55,528 bases of DNA from Myxococcales bacterium (GCA_019637115.1 JAHBWH010000035.1:1-55528); one strand, 5' to 3'. Positions 1 to 10,194 are shown, counted from the stretch's first letter. The notes: a model not told the origin generated them from the letters alone. Made by a program: numbers and translations.

Positions 1-796
1 CGTCGGCGCAAGCGGATCCACCGCCACCGCCGCCGCCGTCCTCGAAGAGGCCGGACGTGCTCCCGTTCCCGCCTGGCGCGCTCCCCGTCGCGGCGAGCAT
101 GCTCGTGGCGCCGCGCCCAGCGCCCGGCCCGCCCACGAGCCCGTCGGCGTTGGCGTCGATGGCGCCCGAGAGCGTGAAGCGCCCCGAGACGAGCGCGATC
201 AACGGGCGATCGCCGCGGATCGTCAGGGTGCCCGTCACCGTCAGATCGCCTGGAAAGCGCAGCACGCAGTACGTAGCCTCGTCGAGGGGTGCGTGGGGCA
301 GCGCGGCGCAGCTCGTCGTGTCCCAGGTCGGGCTGGCGAGGGCCTGGCTCGAGCCGTCCGGCGGCAAGAAGAGCGAAGCGTCGACGTTCGACGGGTCGAA
401 GGCGCGGCAGCCGGTGGGGAGGCAGCCGAGGCCGCAGCTCTCGACGAAGGTGAAGGCGCCGCCTTCGCAGCGCTCGAGCGTATTGCCCACGCAGCGGAGC
501 TCCGCGCCCGCGCACGCCGGCGCGTCGATCCCTGCGTCGACGCCACCGTCAGTGCCACCGTCAGTGCCACCGTCAGTGCCACCGTCAGTGCCGCCGTCGT
601 CGGTACCTGCGTCGTCAGTGCCAGTGTCCTCGCGTGGCCCGACGTCCGTCGAGGAATCGAGGCCAGCGTCGACGTCAGGTCCGCCATCGCGCACGGCGCC
701 GTCTTGCTCGCCGAGACCGGAGGGGTCCACTGAGCAGCTTGCGAACAGCGTGGCGACGCAGGCGATGGTGTGAGGAAAAAGGAAGGACCGAGTCAT
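1..796 (-). CDS. Partial lipoprotein with TDGG-repeat linker (C-terminus outside window)
   Basis: Reading from ATG at 796 to the window edge gives an open frame of about 265 codons with no stop. The N-terminus is a basic, hydrophobic signal ending in FASC, a plausible lipobox, so the protein is probably lipid-anchored. Residues about 25-70 are an Asp/Gly-rich linker that includes five tandem TDGG units (DNA about 545-605). A Cys-rich segment follows (CVGNTLERCEGG, then CGLGC), and then a beta-rich region with the phrase GDLTVTGTLTIRGDRPL, ending in a glycine run. Such architectures are common in myxobacterial secreted surface proteins. No enzymatic motif is visible, so the function is unknown. 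The frame is firm because the linker and lipobox share it; the plus-strand frame over the same DNA is a shadow. Confidence 0.72.
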   Translation of the reverse strand, partial: MTRSFLFPHTIACVATLFASCSVDPSGLGEQDGAVRDGGPDVDAGLDSSTDVGPREDTGTDDAGTDDGGTDGGTDGGTDGGTDGGVDAGIDAPACAGAELRCVGNTLERCEGGAFTFVESCGLGCLPTGCRAFDPSNVDASLFLPPDGSSQALASPTWDTTSCAALPHAPLDEATYCVLRFPGDLTVTGTLTIRGDRPLIALVSGRFTLSGAIDANADGLVGGPGAGRGATSMLAATGSAPGGNGSTSGLFEDGGGGGGGSACAD

Positions 797-860
797 ACTC
801 CGCTCAGCACCCCTGACGCTGCGACCACCCGTCGAAGGGTAGCGACCCCGTGACGTCGGG

Positions 861-938
861 GTCAACATCGCCCGGCGGTCAGCATCACCTGGCGGTCAGC
901 ATCACTTGGCGGTCAACGACGCGCGGCGGTCAACGGCG
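861..938. repeat. 17-bp tandem repeat in divergent intergenic region
   Basis: There are four units at 861-877, 878-894, 895-911 and 912-928, plus a partial fifth to 938. The two central units differ at one base and have the form GTCAGCATCACCTGGCG; the outer units are diverged. The period is not a multiple of three and the tract lies between the starts of two divergent genes (796 and 965), so it is non-coding and sits where regulator binding sites would be expected. Confidence 0.8.
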
Positions 939-964
939 CGCTCGATCCGCGGTACCCTCGCGTC

Positions 965-2272
965 ATGCACAGACCCGAACGTGGTGGGAACGGCTGCCTC
1001 TACGCGCTCGCTGCCGTCGGGGTCGTGCTCGTCTTGTTCGGCTTCTTGATCGAGAAGGTCCTCCTCGGGCCCGACGTCGGGCCTGCGCCTGTCCTCACCT
1101 TCGACGAGGTCTACCCCGAACCGTTCGACGAGCCGAAGGTCGAGCTCCCGCCGCCCGACTTCGTGCCCGAGCCGCAGCCCGTGGAGGCTTCGGAGACCGT
1201 GCGGCTCCTCTGGCACGCCGAGGCCGACGACCGCACGCCGTGTACGATCGTGCTCGAGGTCGAGCGGGTTCGCGGCGGGATCGGTCCGATGCGCGCGCGC
1301 CTTTCGTGCGCGGGCGACGTGCGCTTCGAAGGCCCGGTCCAGGGCGAGCTCCGAGAGACCCCCGAGGCGGCAGGCTCGTACGCCTATCGAGCCAGCCTCG
1401 ACGCCGCCGAGGCGGGCGTGTCCTTCTCGCTCCGATCCAGCACCCAATCCGCGACGCTGCGCGACGCGAGCGGCGTGCGAGCGTTCCACGTCGAGGATCT
1501 CTCCGTGCCGCGGCGCGGAGCGCCGTTCGCCGCGAGCAACGCGGGGCGCGAGGCCGCCGTGCGCGAGCGCTTGCGGCTGCTGGCGGTACCGACGCGGACC
1601 GACGGCGACCCGCCAGCGGCCGTGCTCGCGGCCTTTCGCGATCGGCGCGCGCCGCCGAGCGAGAGCGCCTGCGAGCTGACCGGCGCGACGGTCATCAGCG
1701 CCAGCTACCCGTGCCGGCTGATCCTGCGCTGCGGCGGCGAGACGATCTACGGCGCGAGCTCCACGGGCTACAACCGCTGCGTCGTGCACGATGGAGAGAT
1801 CGTGAGCGCCGAGGACACCGGCACGACGATCGAGAACGCCGATCCGCGGCTGCGGCTCGACGTCGCGCGTGACGAGCTGGTGATCAGCGACGACGACGGG
1901 ACGTCGACGTGGTCGGCGACCTTCGCGCTCTCCGAGGACCCACGCTGCGCGCTGGCGGGGCGGTGGGAGGGGAGCGCCGTCGACGCGGAAGGCACAGCCT
2001 TCCGGTGGCGGATCGGAGATTTCGGCGCCGAGGCGCCTTGGACCGGTCGGATCGCGTGGACCTCGGCGACGTACGACGGGCTGGACGAGACGGTCGTCGC
2101 CACGCCCGATTGCCGCCGCGGGCGCGTGGCCCTGACGACCCAGGCGGTGTCGGACGAGCGGCTCGGCAGCGGGCGCTACGAGCTCTGGTTCGGGCCCGGC
2201 TTCGGCTCGTTGGTCGGGGCGTGGGAGGGCCAAGAGGTCATCCCGGGGGAGCTCTGGGGCACGCGCCGCTGA
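965..2272 (+). CDS. Membrane-anchored hypothetical protein, 435 aa
   Basis: I do not recognise the family. The N-terminus is short and polar (MHRPERGGNG) and is followed by one transmembrane helix at about residues 11-31. A Pro/Glu-rich stretch to about residue 75 comes next, then about 360 residues with mixed charged and beta-type composition and several cysteines (for instance around residues 240-270, ACELTG, YPCRLILRCGG, NRCVV). The topology suggests a single-pass protein with a large periplasmic domain. The ATG at 965 directly precedes the helix. The gene stands alone: it is divergent from the lipoprotein gene at 796 and convergent with fadJ at 2509, with repeats on both sides. Confidence 0.75.
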   Translation: MHRPERGGNGCLYALAAVGVVLVLFGFLIEKVLLGPDVGPAPVLTFDEVYPEPFDEPKVELPPPDFVPEPQPVEASETVRLLWHAEADDRTPCTIVLEVERVRGGIGPMRARLSCAGDVRFEGPVQGELRETPEAAGSYAYRASLDAAEAGVSFSLRSSTQSATLRDASGVRAFHVEDLSVPRRGAPFAASNAGREAAVRERLRLLAVPTRTDGDPPAAVLAAFRDRRAPPSESACELTGATVISASYPCRLILRCGGETIYGASSTGYNRCVVHDGEIVSAEDTGTTIENADPRLRLDVARDELVISDDDGTSTWSATFALSEDPRCALAGRWEGSAVDAEGTAFRWRIGDFGAEAPWTGRIAWTSATYDGLDETVVATPDCRRGRVALTTQAVSDERLGSGRYELWFGPGFGSLVGAWEGQEVIPGELWGTRR

Positions 2273-2279
2273 GGGCGTT

Positions 2280-2508
2280 GGGCCTATCAGGCCCGACCCG
2301 ACGATCGTTCGCCGAGACCACGCGTGGGTACCGGGCCCTGCACGTTCGCGAGACCGTACGGGCGTCGGGCCCAGCGACCCGCCGCTCGTTCGCCGAAACA
2401 AAGCGTTGGGTACCGGGCCCTGCACGTTCGTGAGACAGCACGGGGGTCAGGCCCAACGACCCACCCGACGCTCGTTCGCGGAGACCGCGCGCGAGCGTCG
2501 GGCCACCC
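2280..2508. repeat. Diverged ~82-bp repeat tract between convergent genes
   Basis: A block beginning TGGGTACCGGGCCCTGCAC occurs at 2325 and again at 2407 and is identical over about 24 bp. A second block, TCGTTCGC(C/G)GA, occurs at 2305, 2386 and 2472. Together they define about two and a half diverged copies of an 82-bp unit. The unit contains nested palindromes (GGTACC, GGGCCC), and the left edge has a small hairpin (2280-2294, arms GGGCCT/AGGCCC). The tract fills the gap between two convergent genes, so it may act as a bidirectional terminator or a REP-like element. No gene is seen here. Confidence 0.65.
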
Positions 2509-4745
2509 TCAGCGACCGGGGCGAACGGCGCGCTCGCCGTGGAACGCCGCGCCGCTCTCGGCCATCTCGACGAGCACCCTTGCGGGCGTGAAGCGCGGGC
2601 CGAAGCTGCGCTCGTAGCCCCGCAGCCGGCGGACGATCTCGGCCGCGCCCACCGCGTCGACGAAGCGGAAGGGGCCCCCTCGGAAGGGAGGGAAGCCGAG
2701 ACCGAAGATCGCCCCGATGTCGCCGTCCCGCGCGGAGCGCAGGATGCCCTCTTCGAAGCAGAGGGCGGCCTCGTTCACCATCTGGAGCGTGCAGCGCCAG
2801 GCGATGTCCTCGGCGCTCACCTTCCCGGGGCTCGGCTTCGCGCCGAGCACGTCATAGACGGTCTCGTCGACGCCCTTGCGCTTCTTGCCCCGCTCGTCCT
2901 TGCCGTAGCGGTAGAAGCCGCGCGCGTTCTTGCGACCCTTGCGGTCGTCGGCGATCAGCTTCTCCATGCCCGCGGGCGCCGACATGCGCGCCCCGAACGC
3001 CTCGAGCATCACCTTGCCGACCTTCGCGCCGACGTCGATGCCCACCTCGTCCGTCAGCTTGATGGGACCGATCGGGTAGCCGAAGTCCAGGAGCGCGCCG
3101 TCGATCTCGTCGATCGGCGCCCCCTCGGAGAGCACGTGCGCCGCCTCGTTCATGTACGGCGCGAGGATGCGCGTCGTGTAGAAGCCGGGGCCGTCGTTGA
3201 CCACGATGACCGTCTTGCCCTGGCGCTTGCCGAGCTCGACGCAGGTCGCCGTCACCCAGGGCGCCGTCCTCTCGGTCACGATGATCTCGAGCAGCGGCAT
3301 CTTGTGGACGGGGCTGAAGTAATGCATCCCGACCACGGTCTCCGGGTGCGCGCTCGCCTCGGCGATCTTCGCGATCGGGATCGAGGACGTGTTCGACGCG
3401 AAGATCACGTCGGCGGGGCCTGCCTCCTCGACGTCGCGCAGCATCCGCTGCTTGAGCGCGAGGTCCTCGAAGACCGCCTCGATCACGACCTCGCAGCCCG
3501 AGAACCCCGAGTAGTCCGTCGTGCCCGTCGTCTGGGTCATGAGCGCGTCGGCGTCGAGGCGCGTCATGCGCTTGCGCTTCACGCGCTCGTCCACGATCTC
3601 GCGCACGTACTTCAGGCCCGCGAGCACGCCGGCGGCGTCGCGGTCCTTCAGGCGCACGGGGGTCTTGGCCACGGCGGTCGTCACGTACGCGATGCCCGCG
3701 CCCATCAGCCCCGCGCCCAGCATCCCGACGCGCGTGATGGGGCGCGGCTCGACGTCCTCGTCGGTGCCGCGATCCTTCTTCAGCGCCTGCGTCGCGAAGA
3801 AGATGCTGCGGAGCGCCTTCGACTCGGCGCTCATCACCAGCTCGCCGAAGGCCTTCGCCTCCGCGTCGAGGCCCGCGTCGAGGCCGCCCTCGAGGCCGGC
3901 CTTCACGACGTCCAGGATGCGATCTTGCGCGGGATAGTTGCCGCGCGTCTTCGCGTGAAGCGCCTTGCGCGCCTCGCGGAAGAGCAACGTGCGGCCGAGC
4001 GGGTTGCCAGCGAGCGCGAGCTCGGTGAGCGCCTCCTTGTCGCCCAGCTGCTCGCCGAGCTGTTCGAAGAAGGACGCGCGCTTCTTCGGCGCCTTCGCGA
4101 GCCGGACGGCGTGCTCGATCGCCACCTCGCGGAGGATGGCCGCTGGGACGACCTCGTCGACGAAGCCGAGCTTCTTGGCCTTCTTCGCGTCGACCTGTTT
4201 GCCGGTGAGCAGCAGATCGAGCGCCGCCTGCACGCCGATGAGCGCGGGCAGACGCTGCGTCCCGCCCGCGCCCGGCAAGAGGCCGAGCTGGCACTCTGGC
4301 AAACCGAGCTTGGTCTTCGAGGAGTCGCTCGCCACACGCGCGTGGCAGGCGAGCGCGACCTCGAGCCCGCCGCCGAGGCAGGCCCCGTGGATCGCCGCCA
4401 CGACGGGCTTGCCGGCCGCGATCCGGTTCATCGCGGCCTGACCGGCGCGCGAGAGCGCCTCGGCGTCGGCGGCCGACGCGCAAGCCTCGAGCATGTCGAT
4501 GTTGGCGCCGGCGATGAAGCCGTCCTTCTTGCCCGACGTGAAGACCACGGCCTTCACGCTCGCGTCGGCCTCGAGCTCGCCGAACGCGCGCGCGAATTCG
4601 TCCGTGAAGTCCGCGCGCAGCGTGTTCACGCTCTCTCCCGGGACGTCCATGACGAGGATCGCGATGCGTCCGGCGGAGGCGTCGTTCGCGTCGACGGGCG
4701 CGTGCTCGACGCGGAGGGCCCGGGGGCTGTCGTTCGTCTCGGTCA

Positions 4746-4746
<1 letters not shown>
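2509..4746 (-). CDS. fadJ: Fatty-acid oxidation complex alpha subunit (enoyl-CoA hydratase / 3-hydroxyacyl-CoA dehydrogenase), FadJ type
   Basis: This bifunctional beta-oxidation enzyme (745 aa) hydrates trans-2-enoyl-CoA and oxidises L-3-hydroxyacyl-CoA with NAD. The N-terminal crotonase domain (about 10-200) has the oxyanion-hole segment GFIAGANIDM and the sequence GACLGGGLEVALACHARVA. E129 and E151 sit where the two catalytic glutamates are expected. From about residue 330 the dehydrogenase domain shows the NAD-binding motif GMLGAGLMGAGIA and the signature HYFSPVHKMPLLEI, followed by two C-terminal helical domains (NDGPGFYTTRIL, then GLGFPPFRGGPFRF). Length fits FadJ/FadB. Its ATG overlaps the stop codon of the upstream thiolase gene by one base (TGATG), indicating translational coupling. 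FadJ rather than FadB is inferred from order and partner type. Confidence 0.95.
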
Positions 4747-6065
<1,319 letters not shown>

Positions 6066-6251
6066 GAGACCTCCTCGCGGGCGCCCCGCGCCCCGCGCTT
6101 GGGCGTCGTCGCGCCCCGTTCCCGTTCCCTCGCTCACGCCCCCGCACGGGTGAATGGCGATTCAGAGTCGGTCTACGGCCGATGACGCGCCGTGTCAAAC
6201 GGCAGGCGGCCCCTTGATCGGATGGGCCCGACTGCGCTACCTCGGCTCCAC

Positions 6252-6761
6252 ATGAGCAACCCCATCGCCACCTTCGAGACCTCCCTCGGCACCTTCCGCG
6301 CGGAGATCCTCGTCGACAAGATGCCCATCACGGGCGGCAACTTCGTGCGCCTGGCCAAAGAGGGCTTCTACGACGGGCTGCACTTCCACCGCGTCATCGC
6401 CGACTTCATGTGCCAGTTCGGGTGCCCGCACAGCCGCGACCCCGAGAGCCGCATGGCGGGCACGGGCAAGTCGCCCTACGGCCCGATCGCCGACGAGCAC
6501 CCGGCGGACGCGAAGATCTCGAACGACCGCGGCACGCTCTCGATGGCGAACGCCGGGCCCCAGAGCGGCAGCTCGCAGTTCTTCATCAACTTGCGCGCCA
6601 ACCCCTACCTGGACTTCTTCACGCCCGGCCAGTCGAAGCACCCCGTCTTCGGGCGCATCACCGAGGGCATGGACGTCGTCGACAAGATTGGCACGACGCG
6701 CACCGATCCGCGCGACCGCCCCGTGGTCCCCGTGCAGATGATCCGCGTCACGATCGACTGA
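6252..6761 (+). CDS. Peptidyl-prolyl cis-trans isomerase, cyclophilin type
   Basis: A 169-residue single-domain cyclophilin that catalyses proline isomerisation. The order is canonical: FETSLGTFRAEIL at the N-terminus, NFVRLAKEGFYDGLHFHRVI with the catalytic arginine, GTLSMANAGPQSGSSQFFIN, and a C-terminal HPVFGRITEGMDVVDKI. There is no signal peptide when the protein starts at ATG 6252, so it is probably cytoplasmic (PpiB-like). An upstream GTG would add about 20 residues without family similarity. The gene is monocistronic, divergent from fadI and convergent with the hydroxylase gene. Confidence 0.94.
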   Translation: MSNPIATFETSLGTFRAEILVDKMPITGGNFVRLAKEGFYDGLHFHRVIADFMCQFGCPHSRDPESRMAGTGKSPYGPIADEHPADAKISNDRGTLSMANAGPQSGSSQFFINLRANPYLDFFTPGQSKHPVFGRITEGMDVVDKIGTTRTDPRDRPVVPVQMIRVTID

Positions 6762-6815
6762 GGATGGCAGCGGTTGGGCGGGCCCACGTCGGACGGGCCC
6801 GTCTCCCTGCGCACC

Positions 6816-6922
6816 CGGTCTCGGACACGGTCTCGGACACGATCTCGGACCCGGTCTTGGACCCGGTCTCGGACACGGCCATGGACACGGCCATGGACAC
6901 GGTCTCGGACACGGTCTCGGGC
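6816..6922. repeat. 12-bp tandem repeat between convergent genes
   Basis: About nine units related to GGACACGGTCTC run head to tail between the cyclophilin stop (6761) and the hydroxylase stop (6928). Variants include GGACACGATCTC, GGACCCGGTCTT and two GGACACGGCCAT units. Each 12-mer is a pair of similar hexamers. The tract is outside both genes. It resembles the hexamer arrays at 25797 and 35494. Confidence 0.8.
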
Positions 6923-6927
6923 ACCCG

Positions 6928-7494
6928 TCAGGCGGCCTTGCGCCGCCGCAGCTGGTAGTGCGGCGTGAGATCGCCGTGGACGTCGCCCGTCTCGGGATCC
7001 GTGAGCCACGTCATCTTCAGCCGCTCGGGGACCAAGATGACGCCCGGCGCCTCGTACGTGCCGAAGACGAGGTCCCAGAGCGGGCTCGTCACGCCGTGGT
7101 TCTTCGCCGAGTTGCCGAAGTGGTGCCAGAAGTGGTGGCGGCGCGCCCAACGCCCGTAGGGGCCGACGCCTCGGTGGGTGTGCTCTCGGCGGTGGAGGAT
7201 CTCGTACGCGAGGTAGAAGCCGACGAGACCGAAGGTGTATCCGAGGCCGAGCGGGAGGCCGGCGAGCAGGACGGCGGGGACGCCGACGAGCCCGAGCACG
7301 GCGAGCGCCGCGAGGGCCTTCTTGAAGGTCGGCGCGAAGTAGTCGCCTTGGCTGTGGTGCCGCACGTGCTCCTTCGCGAAGGGGTTGGGGCGGAAGCGCG
7401 CGTCGTGTCCGAGCCAGCGGTGGATCACGTACTCGAGGAGGGTCCAGGTCAGGGCGCCGAGCAGGGCGGCGAGGGCGGCGGGGACGATGGGCAT
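6928..7494 (-). CDS. Fatty acid hydroxylase / sterol desaturase superfamily membrane protein
   Basis: A 188-aa integral membrane di-iron protein. It has the clustered histidine motifs of the superfamily: HRWLGH (about 25-30), HVRHHSQGD (about 43-51), HRREHTH (about 101-107) and HHFWHH with NSAKNHG downstream (about 119-133). Hydrophobic segments lie at the N-terminus and at about residues 60-97. These histidines would ligate the iron centre that hydroxylates or desaturates a lipid; the substrate cannot be read from sequence. It lies 48 bp downstream of a same-strand TetR gene and is probably co-transcribed with it. The neighbouring fadIJ pair makes a lipid role plausible but proves nothing. 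Confidence 0.85.
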   Translation of the reverse strand: MPIVPAALAALLGALTWTLLEYVIHRWLGHDARFRPNPFAKEHVRHHSQGDYFAPTFKKALAALAVLGLVGVPAVLLAGLPLGLGYTFGLVGFYLAYEILHRREHTHRGVGPYGRWARRHHFWHHFGNSAKNHGVTSPLWDLVFGTYEAPGVILVPERLKMTWLTDPETGDVHGDLTPHYQLRRRKAA

Positions 7495-7542
7495 GGCTTC
7501 TCCAGGGAGCGGGTCGGAGCGGGGGGGTACGGAGGCGGGGGC

Positions 7543-8202
7543 TCAACCGGCCGCGAGCGCGGCGTCGACCGACTCGGCTGAGGCGCCGAAGCCGCGGAGC
7601 AGCGCGCGGAGGGTGAGCGAGAAGAGGCGGTCGACGTCGACGAGGTGCGGCGCGCGACGCTCCTGCTTGCGCAGCTGCATGACGCCTTGGAGCGCGCCGA
7701 AGAGGGCGAGCGCTCGATCGCTCGCGAGCCCTGGCTCGAGCTGCCCGGCGCTCGCCGCCTCGGCGAGGGCCGCAGCGACTGGGCGCAGGGTCTCGACCAC
7801 GCCCTCGAGGATCGCAGCGACGCTCGCGTCGTCGTCCACGACGTTGCGCGGGTCGCCCGTCATCGCGCTCATCAGCGCGAACGCGTGCGGCTCGTCGTCG
7901 GCGAAGGCGAGGTAGACGCGGGCCTGCGCGGCGACGCGTCCGAGCGGCGAGCGACCCTGGGCGGCCGTGAGCTTCTCGGCGAGCCCGTGGAGCACGCGGG
8001 CGACCACGGCGGCGAGCAGGGCGTCCTTCGAAGGGAAGTATCGGTAGAGCGCGCCCGGCGTGTAGTCAGCGAGGTCCGCGACTTTCTTGATCGAGAGGGC
8101 GTCCACCCCCTCGTCGAAGACGATCTGCGTCGCCGCCTCGAGCAGGCGCTCGAGGTTCGCGCGGTGGCGTCGTCGTCGCGGGGCCGGAGAGGCGTGATTC
8201 AT
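7543..8202 (-). CDS. TetR-family transcriptional regulator
   Basis: A 219-aa regulator. A basic N-terminus is followed by a typical TetR DNA-binding domain at about residues 15-65: an AATQIVFDEGVDALSIKKVA helix pair, then the recognition region ADYTPGALYRYFPSKDALL. The remainder is a helical ligand-binding domain. ATG 8202 is preferred because it sits just before the basic arm; the upstream frame extension has no protein character. It precedes the hydroxylase-like gene in the same direction, so control of that gene and of itself is the simplest hypothesis. The ligand is unknown; an acyl-CoA or hydrophobic compound would fit the neighbourhood. Confidence 0.92.
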   Translation of the reverse strand: MNHASPAPRRRRHRANLERLLEAATQIVFDEGVDALSIKKVADLADYTPGALYRYFPSKDALLAAVVARVLHGLAEKLTAAQGRSPLGRVAAQARVYLAFADDEPHAFALMSAMTGDPRNVVDDDASVAAILEGVVETLRPVAAALAEAASAGQLEPGLASDRALALFGALQGVMQLRKQERRAPHLVDVDRLFSLTLRALLRGFGASAESVDAALAAG

Positions 8203-8250
8203 GGTCAAAAAATAAATCGCGTTTACGTTTCGCGCAAGTCGTTTCGTCGT
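8203..8250 (-). promoter_or_regulatory. Candidate promoter/operator of the TetR-hydroxylase unit
   Basis: This is an unusually AT-rich patch for the window, immediately upstream of the TetR start. On the minus strand TTGCGC is followed after 17 bp by TATTTT, a loose -35/-10 pair. The heptamer CGAAACG occurs twice within 20 bp in the same stretch, which could be an operator half-site. Assignment is by eye only. Confidence 0.35.
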
Positions 8251-8439
8251 CGGTGCCCTGGGGGGGCATGAAGCGCGGGGCGGGCACCCTCCCAGGAGCC
8301 TCCGCTTGTTGTGCGAGCTGCGCGCCACCCGGCAGGGCGGCCGGTGAACACGGCTGAGAGGCGGGTCGCTCGGCGAGCGAGCGCGCTCTCGAGCGAGAAA
8401 CGAGTCGAACGGCGGGTTGGGGCTGCGAGCGCGTGCTAG

Positions 8440-8931
8440 ATGCCCGCGATGCGCACCGCGGCTTTTCTTCTCGCGCTCGTCGGGAGCGTCGTCTGCGGGG
8501 CGCTCGGGCTCTTCCTCGTCGGCAGCACCTACGCGCGGCTCGAGCAGGTCGACCGCATCGAGCAGATCGAGCGCTCCGGTGCGCGGATGCGGGCGGTCGC
8601 GACGACGGGGCTCGAGGACGCGGAGGCGCGAGCGCGCGCCGCAGGCGGCCTGCTCGGCGCGATGGTCCTCGGGGGCCTCGGGGCGGGGTTCACGCGGCGC
8701 CGCCCGAAGGTCGCGATCCCGCTGCTGCTCGCCGCGGGTGCGGCGCCGCCGGTCTTCGCGCTCTGGGCGCTCTGTCCGTCGTCACCGTTCTTGCTCGGCG
8801 CGCTCCTCGCGTTCGTCGGGCGCGACGAGCCGCTCGAGGACGCCGAGGCGACGTCGTTTCGGGGCCACGACCCGCGGCTGAAGGACGCTCCCGACCCGTC
8901 GGCCTCGTCCGAGGGGTCGGACCACGCGTAG
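8440..8931 (+). CDS. Small membrane protein, 163 aa, unknown function
   Basis: Not assigned to a family. An N-terminal hydrophobic segment (about 4-27) is followed by a charged stretch (about 30-65, rich in Glu and Arg). Three further hydrophobic stretches lie at about 68-82, 90-107 and 109-125, and the tail is acidic and Pro/Ser-rich. The protein is probably multi-pass with a cytoplasmic or periplasmic charged loop. The competing plus-strand frame over this DNA runs on into the downstream kinase region and is Arg/Ala-rich nonsense. The gene ends 6 bp before the convergent kinase stop. Confidence 0.7.
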   Translation: MPAMRTAAFLLALVGSVVCGALGLFLVGSTYARLEQVDRIEQIERSGARMRAVATTGLEDAEARARAAGGLLGAMVLGGLGAGFTRRRPKVAIPLLLAAGAAPPVFALWALCPSSPFLLGALLAFVGRDEPLEDAEATSFRGHDPRLKDAPDPSASSEGSDHA

Positions 8932-8937
8932 CGCCCG

Positions 8938-10194
8938 TCAGTCTTCGTCCGCGACGTGGATGTAGAAGCCGGGCTGGGCGCCCGCCTCGCTCTCGCCGGG
9001 AGGCCGCCGGACCCGCGTCTTCGTCTCGGACGGCGGCTCCTCGGTGGGTGAAGGCGGCGGTGGTGGCGCGGCCCGCGGCGGGATGCTCGCGAGCTCGTCG
9101 GGATCGAGCTCCTCCATGTCGGGCAGCATCAGATCGCGCAGATCGGCGAGCACCTCCGCGCGCTCTTCGGGCGAGAGCAGGTTCGGGTCGGTCTCGAGGG
9201 GGACCGCGGGCAGCTCTCGTGTCTCGAGCGAGTCGGGTCGCACGCTCGGCTGGAGCAACCGGTCCTCGCGGGCGGGGAAGAGCGTCTCGGCGTAGTCGCT
9301 CACGACGCGGCCGCTCGTCGGCAGCTCGTGCGCTCTCGCGACGTCTTCGAGCGCGCGCCGCAGCTCGCGGGTGCCCGCGGGGCGCGCGTCCACGTCTCGC
9401 GCGAGCGTTCGTAGCAAGACGGCCTCGAGGTCCGCAGGGTAATCGCGGCGGTGTTCGCTCGGCGCGACAGGCTCTCGCTGCAGCACCGCGTTCACGTAGT
9501 TCAGGCCGTCGCCGGGGAAGAGCCGCTGACCGGTCGTCATCTCGTAGAGCAGCACGCCGAGCACGAAGACGTCGGCGCGTTGGTCGACGGGCTGGTCCTT
9601 CGAGATCGCCTCGGGCGCGATGTAGCCGAGCGTCCCGCGGATGCCCTTCTCGCGCTCGCGCTGCCGCTGGCGGTGCTCGACGTCACCCGCGATGCCGAAG
9701 TCGAGCAGGCGCACCTGGCCGTCGCGTCCGAGGATGACGTTCTCGGGGCTGAGATCCCCGTGCACGATCCCGAGGGGCTCGTCGGAGAGGTCGTCGCGCC
9801 GCTCGTGGACGTAGCCGAGGATGTCGCAGAGCTGGAGCGTCACCCCGATCGCGGCCTTCCAAGGCATGACGCGGCCGATGCTCTGCTCGGCGCGGCGCAC
9901 GGCGCCGAGCGTCGGGCCCCGCACGTGCTCCATCGCGATGTACCAGCGCCCCTGCTCGAAGCGGAAGTCGATGATGTGCGGGATGCCTGGATGCGTCAGC
10001 AGGCCGAGGAGCTGCGCCTCGTTGCGGAAGTCGTCGAGCTGCGCGGGTCGCTCACTCAGGTGCGGGTGCAGCCGCTTGACGACGACCTGCCGGACGAAGC
10101 CGCCGTCACCCCATTGTTTCGCGAGGTAGACGTCGCCCATCCCACCAGTGGCGAGCTTGTCGACGAGCTCGAAGCGGCCGAGGATCTCGGGCAT
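8938..10194 (-). CDS. Serine/threonine protein kinase with HGD catalytic loop
   Basis: A 418-aa eukaryote-like kinase. The glycine-rich loop is LATGGMGDVYLAK (about 14-26), the ATP-binding lysine is K40 in VVVKRLHPHL, and the catalytic loop is HGDLSPEN (145-152) with D147. DFG begins at D165 and YIAPEA marks the activation segment. The usual HRD arginine is Gly146; many bacterial kinases of this type use HRDVSPQN, so this is a notable variant. Residues beyond about 290 are a Pro/Glu-rich disordered tail with no obvious sensor or transmembrane helix, suggesting a cytoplasmic kinase. Substrate unknown. The gene is followed by a convergent membrane-protein gene and preceded by a lipoprotein gene on the same strand. 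Confidence 0.93.
   Translation of the reverse strand: MPEILGRFELVDKLATGGMGDVYLAKQWGDGGFVRQVVVKRLHPHLSERPAQLDDFRNEAQLLGLLTHPGIPHIIDFRFEQGRWYIAMEHVRGPTLGAVRRAEQSIGRVMPWKAAIGVTLQLCDILGYVHERRDDLSDEPLGIVHGDLSPENVILGRDGQVRLLDFGIAGDVEHRQRQREREKGIRGTLGYIAPEAISKDQPVDQRADVFVLGVLLYEMTTGQRLFPGDGLNYVNAVLQREPVAPSEHRRDYPADLEAVLLRTLARDVDARPAGTRELRRALEDVARAHELPTSGRVVSDYAETLFPAREDRLLQPSVRPDSLETRELPAVPLETDPNLLSPEERAEVLADLRDLMLPDMEELDPDELASIPPRAAPPPPPSPTEEPPSETKTRVRRPPGESEAGAQPGFYIHVADED

Noticed and set aside
861-938. CRISPR array
   Set aside because: The units are directly adjacent without spacers, so this is a tandem repeat; no cas gene is present.
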